Shown: positions 13,067 to 26,000 of the stretch, piece by piece | Layout: each line of letters begins with the position of its first letter | Position numbering within the stretch: position 1 is the stretch's first letter | Assembly (NCBI RefSeq): GCF_002443255.2 | Contig: NW_019211457.1 | Coordinates: 38,725,126 to 38,789,125, forward strand | Length of the DNA stretch: 64,000 nucleotides | From: Varroa destructor | Taxonomy: Eukaryota; Arthropoda; Arachnida; Mesostigmata; Varroidae | Direction: 5' to 3' | The notes under the pieces: generated by a model | Databases searched by the model: none | What the model saw: only the letters and a program-made list of their open reading frames with translations | What the model was told of the DNA's origin: nothing | Made by a program: the position numbers and the translations under genes

Positions 13067-15836
13067 CGTTGCCTTCAGACACTGTTACAAATACTAGAGA
13101 AAACTGTTCAGTCCTCTCTCGTTGATGACAACGATGAGGACATCGGGTCGATCACCATTGTCATTCGTGAAAAGCTTAAGTGCATCATCCATCAAAGATG
13201 ACACAGGAAATTCATTCTCATATAATCACACCCTTTGAGCATGCACTCTAGCACATTCCTCTAAAGCCGTTCCTGTTTGATAAACTGTCGCTCTACACAG
13301 AAATATGCCACAATAACGAAGTCAAACAAACTCAGGAGATCGTTCCACCATCTACACCAACCACCAGATTTCTATACACATCCAATCATCTACATTTGTT
13401 ACACGGCAGTGTAAACGAATGTAAAAGCACACGCGTAAGTTCACATTGTCGAGAATTGTACTTCGGCCCACGAACTATAAATGTCGATTATAGCAACATA
13501 AGGTGCTTGCTGAGCCTCTGTTTCTTCTGTATGCATACGCTTCTTCCGGCTAGCTTCTCTGTGTCATTTAAAATCAAACGGTTGTGTTCACACACGAGCC
13601 GGCCTCTCTTGTAACATTGTTACAATAACATACACCTGTCAATGCTAAAGACTTATTTGCCTGTCTGCTTGCTTTTTCAGGTACCAAAACTGGTGCCTTC
13701 TATCTATGGTCGGTTGATAACGGGAACGGCGGCTGCGAATGCACTTGCGCCGGCGGTAACGGCTATAGTGTAGCGAAATCCCAGGGAAGTTGGAGGTAGT
13801 AGCAACTGCTGTTGTTGTTGTTGTTATGGATTTGCTCTTCTTCGTTTTGGCAGAGTCGTCAGCATAACCAGCGTGATGACGACTATACGGTCGGACTGGC
13901 TGGGGGCGCCGGGTAGGCGGGGAAAGCGGGAGAGCTAAGCTACCTATTAGTCTAGAAGAATATAGAGTCAATGAAATAGCAGAAGACAGATTTAGCGCTG
14001 GTAACACAGCCGAACCGGTACAGCATCGCTCTGCTTGATTTTCTATTCCATTGAGTTTCGTTTACTATGACGATACAGAGGGTGTAGCAGGAGAGAATCA
14101 CCGATACTGGCTCTGCAGCCGCAGTGATTAAAACAGCCACGGCAAGAACGATAAGTTCCCGCCAGCACGATAGTCGCGAACGACGATTTAACAACTGGCA
14201 GCTTTAATAGTTGAATCCTTATCTACATGATGTGCTTGTCGGCGAAGCAGTTGTTTAGCGGAGCATCCGGAACGCAGCGATCTGCTTCATTGGGGTGTCG
14301 CGCGGCGTACGCGTACTAAGCCGCCAACTTGCTTGATTACCAGTTTACTTGGCATGAGCCCCCGCTTTCCAGGGATGCCTCCAAGACAACGTTTGCCAGT
14401 GACAGTAGCATTAACAGCAGAGTCAGCAGATCAGCGACTGATGCCACGAGCTACAAAAAACCAATATCAACTACGCTGCTGGGGCGATAATACTTGTTGT
14501 CAGGGATGATGATGCTTTACCCTTACCAACATTAACGGCGCAGTCTGAAGACGCTCAAGGGCGCATTGTGGAAGAGTATTGACGTAAAGCGTGCGTGAGG
14601 GTAAATTAAATAATAATAATAATAATAATAATATATAGAAAAGGCCTGTGACTGACTGAAAGCTGCATTGAATAAAAGGAAGATAGCTATTACCGGTATA
14701 GTAGTGGCCTCCGCTGATTTGCCGACCATCGTTTTCGCTACCAAGAGACCGTATAGGCAGCGACATAGAGCGACCATTGAAAGCTGGCTAATTCGACCTA
14801 CGCCCACAGGCGGTGCCGAAATATTCATCACGAACCTCCCTGCCCCTTACCTTCGTCTGTTTCAATTACCTCAACGTGCTCACTGTACAATGATCGTACC
14901 AATGGCTACATAACGCAATGGCGTCAAAAATGGTTTATCGTTAGTAATTCTTTCGGCAAAAACGAGAAGCTACTAACGATGGATAGTGTTAACGCCACCA
15001 TCGATGTTGATCCGGAGTCAGAAAAAGTATAGCCAACTGAGCGAAGGAACAACATACAACGTCTGGCATAAAAGGGAAATATATTTCCATAAGATGCTAC
15101 ATAAACATAGTTAGTTTATAGTAGCGAATTGGCATTGTGCATTTTGTTTTTTATTTGTTCCATATGACCATTCGAGTGAGCGTGTACTGCATGATAGCCA
15201 AATAGATCTAGATTCTTAAACTATTGCCACACAAGTGTAAAATAACTGAGAGATCCGTGTGATATCAGCTGGCCGTAACAATGATCGGAACAGCTGGCTA
15301 CGCTCGTTGTTTGTGATGCGTTGTGCGTCTGCTCACTACGACGAATACGTGTATGCGGGTAACCGTAAGGGCGATACAGAATGACTGGCGGGTTTTAAAG
15401 ATCTATGTGTGAACTTGTCATTATGGCTATGCAGATGTGCGATTGAAGATAAATGAAAAGCGCGGCAAACAAATGCGTAAAGGGTACCTACCACCCAATC
15501 AACAATGTCATTTTGCGACCGTCGATTGATCACTACTGCGAAGATCAGTGGTGCTACTGCTACTAAGCTACGACTGACAGGTGGGCAAACGCTGGCGTTT
15601 GAATTGTATAAGCCAGGGTTAGTTACGGTGTTGGTCGAACTGTCGATCATGACGCTCAAGTCAACGTTTGCGTAAGAGAGTTACGAAATCATGTAATAAT
15701 ATTTGTCGTACAGCTAGAAGAAATGATACTGTTATTGCCTAGCATAAACGGGTAGCTTGTGTGTGCTTTTTCGTTTGTCTACACAAATGGTTAACAGGTA
15801 GATTTTATCTGTCTTTTTTCGTTCATACTTGCTTTG
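13067..15836. other. Intergenic region between the two esterase-like genes
   Basis: No gene is recognised. This is sequence upstream of gene A and downstream of gene B, so it should hold the promoter of A and the 3' untranslated region of B. A TTG/TTGTTG run lies near 13813-13826 and a TAA repeat near 14609-14634. Open frames at 13645-14007, 14500-14831 and 15336-15659 on the minus strand are low-complexity or featureless and are not called. No clear TATA box or AATAAA signal could be assigned. Confidence 0.5.
14609..14634. repeat. (TAA)n microsatellite
   Basis: Uninterrupted ATA/TAA trinucleotide array of about 26 bases. It encodes only runs of Tyr or Leu in the overlapping frames, which explains the apparent open frames there. 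Confidence 0.85.
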
Positions 15837-18531
15837 TTACAGTAACATGCTCATCTGCATCATTTTTGTATGCAACGGGGCATCACTTCGCTGCCGACGT
15901 GGTACGTACCTTCCTCTGATAAAGGCAGCGATTTGCTGACTGAGAACGCGGCTCAAATCGGCTTGCATTTGTTCCTCGTAGCCGTTAACTGTTAGAGACT
16001 GCCAATCTAAAAGCAACGGAAGCTCGCTGAAGGGCATGGTATGCGGATAGTCCAATTCAAAGACACGCACTGGAGTGCCTTCTGTTAGCATTGCGGCTAA
16101 GATTCTATCTGGACAGCGATAGAGGAGATCCTGATTCATCTCGATTACTAATTCAACGACCCCCTTCGTGACGTTCTGCTGGAGGTCGGCTGGAGCTGAT
16201 GGCGCGTATGTCCTAAAGATTCTCCTGTTGTCCACCGACGCAATAGTAAAACCAAATTCACGTTCGATGGTTTCTTTCAATGTGACTAATTTCTTGTCGT
16301 TAGGCTCTTTCGATGACAGAAAGCTGACGATGTTTGGCAGAATTTTCGACCCACTCCGCGCATAAGAGCCTAACAGGATTGATTTATCCTTCATTGTGTG
16401 GTTTTTGAAGCATTCCGGTAGTTCTATTCCAGCCCTTGATATTGGTCCAAATTTTAACTCTGACCCGATTCTCGATGATTCCTTAGCTTTCAGACAAGCA
16501 AGGGATTCTGCTACATCACTGTAGTGGCAATTCATTTCATTAAGGTACAGTTTGAAGGTGCCATCGAATAGGAATCTATTTAACATGAGCGGATTACCCG
16601 AGAGAAGAACAACCTTCTGAAATAGCTCTGAGACCGTTGGATCCAGTAGATGCAATCCGGCGGTCGCTCCGGAGAAACCGTATCCTCCAATAGTTATCAT
16701 ATCTTTCCTTCCACCGAATGCCTCGATGTTATCGTATATCCATCTGAGTGAGAGTGCCTGATCCTGAAGCCCGAGTTCTCCGTAAACGTCTTCCACAGAT
16801 ACGTTGAGGAAGCCTAAAGGACCTACTCGATATGAGACTGAAAACACCACGATATTTTCAGTCGACGAAAACATTGCAAAATCAGTGTTGGTTGACGCTT
16901 TTTCCCCTAGCAGGCCATCGCCAATAAACCAAATAAGTGAATTTAGATCGCTACTTCGAGTTGGGGTCCAAATATTCAGATAAAGACAATCTTCACTGGC
17001 AGAATCGGCAGAGCTTCGTAAACAAGGTGCTTGTTTTTTTGTCGCTATTTTCAAGCCTGACCAAGACTTTACCTCCTTAGCTCGGCTAAACCTCATTGGC
17101 TTTTCAGCGTATGCCACACCTAGGTAGATATCAACAAAAGCTTTCCCAGTAGAGACTTGCATGCCAGCTAGGTTTCCCTGCGTAACTCTCACCTTTGGCA
17201 TCGCGGGAATAGTAGTCGACTTCGGCGTGGTCATTGATGCCGGCGAAGCTTTGTCGTTAATGGGAGAAGACGACAAAGGCTTTTCAGAAATCGTTCTCTC
17301 ATTGCCTCCAAAGGAATCCATTATCGAAGTTGATATATCATTGGATAAAGCCGGTTGATCATTCTGTATTGGTGCTTCCGTCGACGATTCAGTAGGTATC
17401 GAAAATGCAGATTTTGTTGCATTGTCTGCAAGTACTGACGATGGCACTATTGTAAATACTGAAGACTCTGGAAGCCCTTCGTTTTTAGTAGAATGAATTT
17501 GTGGCAATTTGTCTGTTTCGTTCTCCGTTGTGGAACTGCGATTAACGGCCGAGTCTGGAGAGACAAGTGTATCGATTTTGCGCTGTGGATCAGAGTTAGG
17601 ATCCGGAGCTGGTTCTGCGAAAGTCTCCGGACTGATCTCAGAAGCAGGATTGGGACTGGGTTCCGGCACTGGATTTGCGAAAGCCTCAGAGCTGGAGTCA
17701 GAAATGATATCAGCTAAGTCTTCAGAGTTTGACTCGGCTACTGACCGTTCAGAAGTTTGTGGCCTGGTATCGGGACCAGCAGAAACTATCTGGTTTCGTC
17801 CTGGCATAGGACTTGCTGAAGGTTCTGGATCAACAGGGTTAGCGCCACGTTCTGGATTGAGGTCACGAGCTGCTTCCGAAGGGGAATCGGGACTAAGCTC
17901 TGAGGTCGCGTCAACAGATAGTTCTACGCTATGTTTTTGAGAGACGTGCGTAGAGAGCTCTGAATCGGGTTCTGGGGTTGGATCAACAAAAGACTCTGTA
18001 TTTGACTCAGGAGAAGGACCAGTAACTGAAACCGATATTTCATCTGTATCTGAAAAAGGATTCAGCAACGTTTCAGTTAGCTTAGATAAATCTGAACCTT
18101 GCTTACTAAATGTAGCTTCTGATATCATTCCAGATTGGATTGCTTTTTGGGAGTGCATATTATCAGAAATTGACCGATACCCCAAATTTGTCTTCTGTAC
18201 GTTTGCCATCGCCCGACGTCACCTCGATCAATGGAGTAGACGCAGGCATTGTAACATTAAGCTTGGCTACTATTACTTCAAACGATTTTGGAGCGATGTC
18301 AACCGAAAGCTTAGAAGCTGGCAACATACCGATACTCGACCCTATAACGCTCTCCGTTGGTGCTGTTGTTACAGACAGGGCTTCATTCGCTGCTACCGTT
18401 GCGCTAGGTACAAAAGCGTCGCTCCTTTGAGGACTTTCCGAGATCTTTGCTGCGTCACAGAGCAGAACAGTTACGACAATACACTGTGTTAACACCAGCT
18501 TCCAGCACATGAAAAGAAAAATGAGGTACAT
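15837..18531 (-). CDS. Carboxylesterase-like protein B with Ser/Pro/Glu-rich stalk
   Basis: A 790-codon open frame (18209-15837) ends in TAA. Its first ~335 residues are low-complexity Ser/Pro/Glu/Asp, with three related units near residues 70, 175 and 192 (ESFVDPTPEP, EAFANPVPEP, ETFAEPAPDP). The esterase-like domain follows: GVAYAEKP, SEDCLYLNIWTP near 405, SYRVGPLGFLN, FGGRKDMITIGGYG near 505. The nucleophile serine is glycine (GYGFS for GESAG), HGGG is absent and the histidine block is degenerate (MPFSELPLLLDW), so it should be inactive. The frame has no signal peptide. A separate open frame starting at 18531 (MYLIFLFMCWKLVL, good Kozak context) supplies one and runs Ser/Thr-rich to 18163, one base out of phase. 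The two are probably one gene, joined either by an 82-bp intron (GTAATA to ACAG, both phase 0) or after correcting a 1-nt indel. It could resemble stalked cell-surface esterase homologues, though no C-terminal membrane segment is seen. Confidence 0.78.
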
Positions 18532-20236
18532 CTTTCCTCCCTTATAGTCGCTTCTGTTCTAATACACTTCACGCCTGTCTTGCTTTGGCTTTCAGTAGAA
18601 AATAAAATACACCGGCGCGCACACAACGCTCGGCACTCTAACAAGTCATCAGTACAAAGCTAGCCCTACAAATGGTTGAGATCGTTGCTGGCACTTAATG
18701 AGAAAAATATTGGCATGACAAATACCACGTCGTCGTTTTACGATAGTTCAAAAAGTTACGAAGCTGCAACCCCGCTTATTGTAGACCCGGATCGCTCTGA
18801 AGTTACGTAGTAAGAGTTCATTTAGCTGTAGGTGGTCGATAGCTCAATACGACGTTGCTAAATAGTAAGTAGAACGGCTTGCCACAAGCTGCCGCTCCAA
18901 TAAGATTCCAAACTATCCCCCAATTCCAGGGGAATAAACCGCAGAATAACTAGTCGACATCGATTGTTCACGGACCCTGGGGAAGCGAAGAGCATCGGAT
19001 AAGCACACATGCATAGAGAATAAAGAGAATCGTAGCCGAAAGTCTTCGGTCAGTTGAGACAAGGTTAGTATCACAGATTCACGTTGCGATAGTGGTCTGC
19101 GCGTATGTAGATTAGTCCACTCATACCATACACGGATATTTGGCATGTTCTCTTTAACGATAAAACGACCTGGGGTTTCTACACGCATACTACTAACCCT
19201 ACAAATAGCATCAGTTAATTTCAGCTCTATGAATATACTGTAATAAACGCTATTGTATGTTGGAGGATGTTCAGCTATATGTAAATTCAGTCTCAACATC
19301 GTTCTTACATGATACCATCAACTATCAGAAAACCTGATGTTCTATAAAAAGAACAGATAATCGATCTGCTAAAGCTTGCAGTGAGCAGGGCAAACTACAG
19401 ACCTTTATGAGCTTTTTAGGTCCTATTCACAGAGTTGTTACCAACCTGAATAAAATTAAAAAGTAGGAAAGATTGATCGGCGTGCTTCTGACGTCTGACT
19501 GTCAAGCGATGGGCAGCCATGATGTGTTACAGAACATGGTATTTCAGTGTGAGATGCCTGAATTGAGTGTACAGCTTTACGTACGCTGTACAGCAAAGGC
19601 GCAAAAAAAGCCTACCGTTTTGAAATTAACAGCTTATTCAAAAATTCTAGATAACACGATTTTCCACCAGCAAGTGAAACTATATATGATTAATCAGTCA
19701 ATGCAATCATCATGGTCAAAAGTGTTACTATATCAGATACAAGAAAAAGCACTCCTCTGGCATTACGGAGAGGTTGTCGAAAACCAATGTTATTGCTCTG
19801 ATTGTATTGACGATAGGTTGTTCAGTTCTGTCCGTCATGGTTTTTGCCGTTGTCGCAGGAAAAAATCGTATCTACACAGGCACGATGGCGGCAGATACGG
19901 CGGCGTCAATTATGCTAGTAACAGAGCCACAATGCGATCACTACGATTTGTCGTAAATTATTGGCCTGAGGTGTATAAGCTTCTAGGGAGTGCGTGACAG
20001 AATTATCTGTTTTTACGACGTTGTCCTCCTATTCGTTCTACTTGTACAGGGATGTCGGTCAACATATAACCACAACAAGCATTTAGCGTATACTGTACGT
20101 GCAGCTCATCGTCGGCATAAACGTGCAAAGTTATTAACTTCACCAAAATTATACTTCTTAGCATTATTTACAAATTAATTAATCGTTCTTTATTCAGTTC
20201 ATAAAAAGCTAGCAGAAATCAATTGCTTTCTAACGA

Positions 20237-20256
20237 CCCCCCCCCCCCCCCCCCCC
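20237..20256. repeat. Poly-C tract (C)20
   Basis: Twenty consecutive cytosines on the plus strand. Homopolymers of this length are unusual in otherwise AT-rich sequence and are prone to length error in assembly. Confidence 0.9.
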
Positions 20257-22726
20257 GAAAGTTACGTTATGAACGAGGGTCGTTTAAACTGTGACGAATG
20301 AGATCCTTCCTCACTTCTGTTTGACTAAAAAGCTGCAAGAAAGCAATTCAAAACTAAATTGAAATTTATTGAGTCTGTTCTCTTGAAGCCCTATCGGAGC
20401 TCGAAGTACGAACATCGTGCGAACAGCCTGTCTTGAACTGAACGATCGCGTTCATTTAGCACGACTCAATTGCATGTATCTCGCAGCTACGGTTATTGCC
20501 AACGAATGATAGTGAGGGGCATGCAAAGTTGTGTCGTAAAGCCGGAAATTGGAGACAGAGGGTGGACTCAGGGGGAGGGGGGTAAAAGCAGGAGAAAAGT
20601 GGTAATTGAAATTAGTCCAGACCCTAATATATCCATCGCATAAAACTATTATTTTAGTAAAAGACAAACTATCGACACAGCAGTAATGCTAAGTTATTTT
20701 AACATAATCATTCTGTAATCCTGGATTTATAAGGCTATAGTTGTCTGGAGAGGATTAATTTTGACTACAAAGATGAAGTTATAAATTTCAGACAAATTAT
20801 TATTTGCAGTTCTTTGATAGTTCGGTGTGCGATAGCTTTTATGCGTAATTATTAGACTATTTCAGTGATTTTGCTACTTTGAAGATTTCGCACAGACACC
20901 ATATTTGAACCATAGTTTTCTGCAAATTGACGGGAGAAGTTTCAGGCAGTATTATTGGTCCACAGTGAAACAATATCCTCCGAGAACTACACAATGCATG
21001 AGGAATGAAGGTTATCAAAATGTCATATCTATGCCTTAATGCTGTGATAAATGAAACTGAAGTTCCTCTTTGCCGGTAATAGTCAAAAATTTCGTACATA
21101 CAGGTTGATAGCTCAGTATCAGAGAAAGCATATGGAGCCATTTAAAAGGTTTTCGTTGTACGAATCTGGTTGAGTTTTATACAGCCAATGTAAACGACTC
21201 GTCAGATACCCAAAAAAATAGTACCACAAGGCAATGAGTGGCCTTAGCTATAGTACAATTGTCCTTGCATTTGAAGTATTTACACGTGTAGTCAGACCTG
21301 TGGAAGATCTTCTGCAGAGTCTACGTTGGAATTCCAGCATAGTAAAGCAAGTGACGACATACCGGTTTATCCAATTTATCTGTTCCTACTCGTTGTTTGT
21401 CATCGCATTAAAAGCAAAGGAAGACTCAATAAATCTTCGTGAATTTTACATTTCAATTTCTGTGGTTTATCTTGTGTAACCGAGTTGTGTTTTGAGCAAG
21501 AAAGCTGTAACACGATTTAGTTATTCGAAGTTCGTCGTTGTAAGATCCGCCCGTATAACGCGTATTCCATGTAATCAAAGCTACATTAAGGTGGAACAAG
21601 CTGAGAGCGGTTCTGAGCTTCATCGCTCATGCGGCCAATACTGCTCTGCCATATCTTTCGTCGCTTGCAGAGAAACCGGCTTACATGGATAGGAATCAAC
21701 CTGGCAAGATAGAAAATGTCATTGGTCACTATCCTGTCTCCCCTTCATCGTCTCCGTCTGGTTCAGATCTATCATGAGTTACAATTCCGTGAGTACAGCG
21801 TGGAGCCGGCTGCATTTGAGACCTGTACGACTCGTATAGCATGCAATACAGAATGACCTCAATCGATTCGTTCGAACCTTCTGCTAGACAAGGAAAACCC
21901 TTCAGCAAGATGGAAAGTAAAAGAAAGCTTAGATTATTGTCTTGAGCCAGGGTGGGATCCCTGCACTATACTGGAAGAGTGTACGTATGTAAAGATTTAT
22001 TGAATAGTGCGTGCAGGACGGTGAAAAAGCTTTCTTGCGTGTAGGGTCTCAATATTTTGCATAGGTTCGTACACAGTGAATTTTTGTTACAGCTACCAGC
22101 ACAGCGCTGGACTGGGTGGTCGTGTGTCTACGTGCATTTTTAGGGTGTGAGCTTTTTTTTAGGAATGAGCTTCCCAAGACCAGCTAGGTATGGTCTAGCC
22201 GTCATACCCCGTGTACCTCCCACGAAATACCTCGGTGTTTGTCAGGGAGTGAACGGCTTCTCTTATCGAAACTCCACCTCATTAAAGTCCTTATACACCT
22301 ACTTCTCTGATTGGAAGAGTCAACAGGTCCATTGTGAATTAGGTTCCGTCGATTCAGAGCAATCCACCCGTGCACACGCATTCGCGGCCTATAGACCTAT
22401 AGAACGGGATGACGCGAATCACGTTAGCCTAACCGCAACAACAAACGCAAGCCGGCTATGCGAGTAGGGTCTTGTGACGCTCCTATTTCGACGAGTCTAA
22501 AAGGACAAATGTCAAACTTAGCACAGCAACATGTGGCACCGCTGACCCTAGACATGCGAGATGTTTCCGAGAGACCTTTGAATGACCCGATTGCTCCTAC
22601 CGCGCTGCGAAAAATAGCGCTAGTGGCGGACGACAGCGTTATGCGGTTTTACGTCGAAAGGACTCTTCCTAAGAAAACGTCAGTGACGGTTGATGCAGTG
22701 CCACCAATCGTCGGTAGATATCGACA

Positions 22727-23022
22727 ATGTCGTATGAAGTTGAGAAATATGTTAACAGCATCGATGGGCCGCTTGCGATGTTCTTACATCATGAAAACGA
22801 AAAATTAGAAACGGAGAGATATACTAGCAAGGTGAGTTTTTTCGGAACGTTAATCACCTCGCGCTTCGGGTCAGAAGTTCTCTCCGTTTCCCACTTTGGT
22901 CAGGCCTGCAAAATGACAAATTATAATATCGTGAAAAGACCGAGTTAAAAAGATTCTAAATGTTTGACCAGGTTGACCTTCGCGGACTGTTAAATGCCAA
23001 GGTCGATAATATAGATAAATAG
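22727..23022 (+). CDS. Possible small two-exon gene, unrecognised
   Basis: An ATG at 22727 has adenine at -3. It opens a 35-codon segment ending at 22831 in AAG followed by GTGAGT, a canonical donor at phase 0. After 140 bp, TTTGACCAG precedes 22972, from which 17 codons (VDLRGLLNAKVDNIDK, then TAG) run in the same phase to 23022. The joined product would be 51 residues, charged, with no signal peptide or membrane segment, and I do not recognise it. Good start context, matched phases and strong splice signals support it. The short length, lack of homology and lack of a nearby AATAAA argue against it. It could equally be a chance combination. Confidence 0.22.
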
Positions 23023-26000
23023 AGACTAACATAATGTGTTTAGTAGAATGAGTTGTACGAAGTACATGATAATTCAAACAATGTAATGATGACGACGTTC
23101 GTTGACAAGAACGAGCGAAGGGTGTTCCTCTGGTAACGGTCGACGTTAAACCAGTACTAATGATTAAAATCGACGGCCGCGCGTTACTTCCGTCACAATG
23201 TCTGGCAACGTTTGCGCCCGATCCCTACGCTCGGCTCAATCCTGCTAAGACTATTGCCGTAGGGCAATGATGGTATTACCCTTACGCTGTGTGTACTTGT
23301 AAGCATTTTAGTAAAAGTCTACATATAGGTTCAGTCGTTTCGATTTTTTTTTTATTAACACTTGAAGAGAAAGCTTAGAGCTCAGAAAAGCCTATCATAC
23401 AGATCGGTTGATGTGGCATCTCGTAACATGATAATGATTATAATAATAATAATAATGATGAGGACGCTGGTTCTGTGACAGTTAAGCCACGCCTCGTCAA
23501 GTTGCTGAGGTGCTAGAACGCCTACGTATGTACAAGTGGAGTAATACAAGAGTTTTTTGATTGAAATTCCTTAAAATAACTTCAGTATTTAACAATTAAT
23601 AAATAATGCTTTATACGCTTAATAACGTTCGAAACTAATTCATATGGAAATGTGTACATCAAACAAAAAGTCTATTCGAAAATTCAAAATTTTCTGTGTG
23701 CTTTCGAACCAAAGAGGGTAAAATTCGTAAGGGTTATTGGTATTTGTTTATTTACGTACTATTTTAGGCCAGTTATGCGTCGACGCTTGCTGCTGCTGCT
23801 GCAGGTCACCGGATCGGACACCGTATTGGAAATGTACAGATATATGTATATCGAGAGCCACCATGTTTTTTTGTTCTGTAACAGCTCCAGGCCTTGCATT
23901 ATCGGTTGTGTGTTCGTCAGATCACTTATACTCTACCATTAATGTAGTGCTATCGGCTTAACCATAATTCACTGCAATGACTACGACGAATGCGCGATAA
24001 GAAACCTTTGTTTGCTTTTGAATGACTACAAAGGCAAACTCGTCACATTGTAACTTTTTTGCCCGCGTGGATAACACAGGTATTTCTCGACGGCCTTCCC
24101 GCAAAAAAGTCGGGATTTTATTCATAGAGTGCGAAAGCGGATCATCGCCTAGATTAATAATTATAGAATATTATGAAAACAACACTTTCTGCTGTACATT
24201 GAAAGCTATGCAAAGGTACACTTTCTTGTTGTCTGTTCACTTGACCCTTTCCAGATTGATTACAAGCAACCTATTTTTTTCTTTTTATTTTTTTTAAGTT
24301 ACTTGCATTTGGTAACTTCGAATCGACTGGATCGCTTTTTTTGCCATTACCGTTCCCTACCTCGACGCCTCTATGCAGACTTCACGGATCGACCACAAGA
24401 TCGCAGCCTTATATTTGAGCTGTTTAAGAGGAGTTTCAGATCTGCTGCTAACGTTCGGGACTGATGTAAATTTCTTGGCTACAGGAATGTAACTACGATG
24501 GGGCAGTCTGCCTTGAGGTCAGCTGAATCTGTTTGTTATAATCACACCTAACGTTAAGCAGATTATAGACAGATTTACCAGGTACGCTTATAAGGCTGTC
24601 GTATTCCTATAGTCCAGTAAAACAGTTCACCAAACAGTATGCACTCAGGATTTTCATGCCTACGCCGGCCGTTTCTGCTCGAAATAGATCATTGTTCAAT
24701 GGTGTATCTAGTATACATAGTAACTAATCTGATTTTGTTTCGAAAAAGAACGTTATAGAGAAACTTAATCAACTTAGTCCTTCAATAACCGTCAATGGAT
24801 ACCGATCAACAAAATTCAGCGGTACGATATTAAACACGTTTAGATAAAACGTGATGAATACCAAATGTCGTGTATAGCCGTTGCCTTCGAAGTACATTAT
24901 CGTCCAGAAATAACAAAGGTAAAGGCGCGAGAATAGACCGTCGATGCAACTTATATTATTTGCGTGTCCGAAAAAAACCGACGGGACTAATGGCTGATCA
25001 CAGTGATGGCTTTAAAAATAGAATCATTTAATTATTTCACTTCTAAACGTTTCTACTTTAGTCTGTCGACAATATTGCTCTTGTTCCTTTGATTGATTCT
25101 TAGCGGCGTGCGATAGAGGCGCCAAACAGTGGAATTCTATACGTGCCAGCAGTTATGTCTTAACGGAGCTGTATTGGTCTTTCGTGTAGAGTTCAGACGG
25201 CTTTTACAGTTTCCGGATCGCTTTCTGCAAGCCTCGTGCTAACCGATGTTCGCGTTGCGATCGTTCCGCCATACTCTCCATGAGCTCCAGTAGACGAAGT
25301 CATAGCATTGGTCACATACGAAGAAACCCTTTGGTTGGGCAAGGGGCAAACAAAAACGCATGGATTATAATGTTTGTAGTGCTTTTAATGGCTTCGAAAA
25401 TCTACCGTGTCATTCTTATCTTCGAAACAAAGGATAGATCAACGAAAAACGCTACCACAATTTTAGACTCACTGTAAACTCAGGCCAATCAATTATACCA
25501 ATGTTCTGTAATATGTCGTATTCAGTTGTTTCGAAATACTTCCAAGTCACCGCAACATGCCTTTAAGCCGGGACTTGCTTCTAAATGAGATGCAAAAACA
25601 AGCAATTGAATTATTCGAGTGCATATGCTCAGATCGACCTACTTGTCACCCATTCGTCGCCATGCATGCTTCCATGTCGGGCCGTGAACATCCTTAGGAG
25701 GGCTTTTCTCTCTCCTGCCCCCCAGTGGTGCTCCTTCGTCATCGGGATCGGGGCCGTCAGCCTCGAAAGTTGCCCCCATTCCAAACATAGGCTCCTCCTC
25801 ATCCAAAGTCGGTCTGTAATCGATTTATGTTTTTTTAAAATGTTAATGACACTCATTCACCGGGAAAAAGTCTGAGGTGTCCATTCATTAAATATACCTC
25901 AGCTCCAGCGACAGATACTTAGCGAATTGATAGGTATTCTATGGGCACTAATGTATTCCGCGTTTTGAAATCACGAGGCTACCACGTTAATCACTATAAA

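Noticed and set aside
13645..14007. 120-codon minus-strand open frame
   Set aside because: Contains trinucleotide-derived Thr/Ala runs and no family motif; probably chance.
19473..19997. 174-codon plus-strand open frame
   Set aside because: It starts at a non-ATG codon, has no recognisable domain, and its translation over 19770-19950 is the out-of-frame shadow of the better membrane-helix frame.
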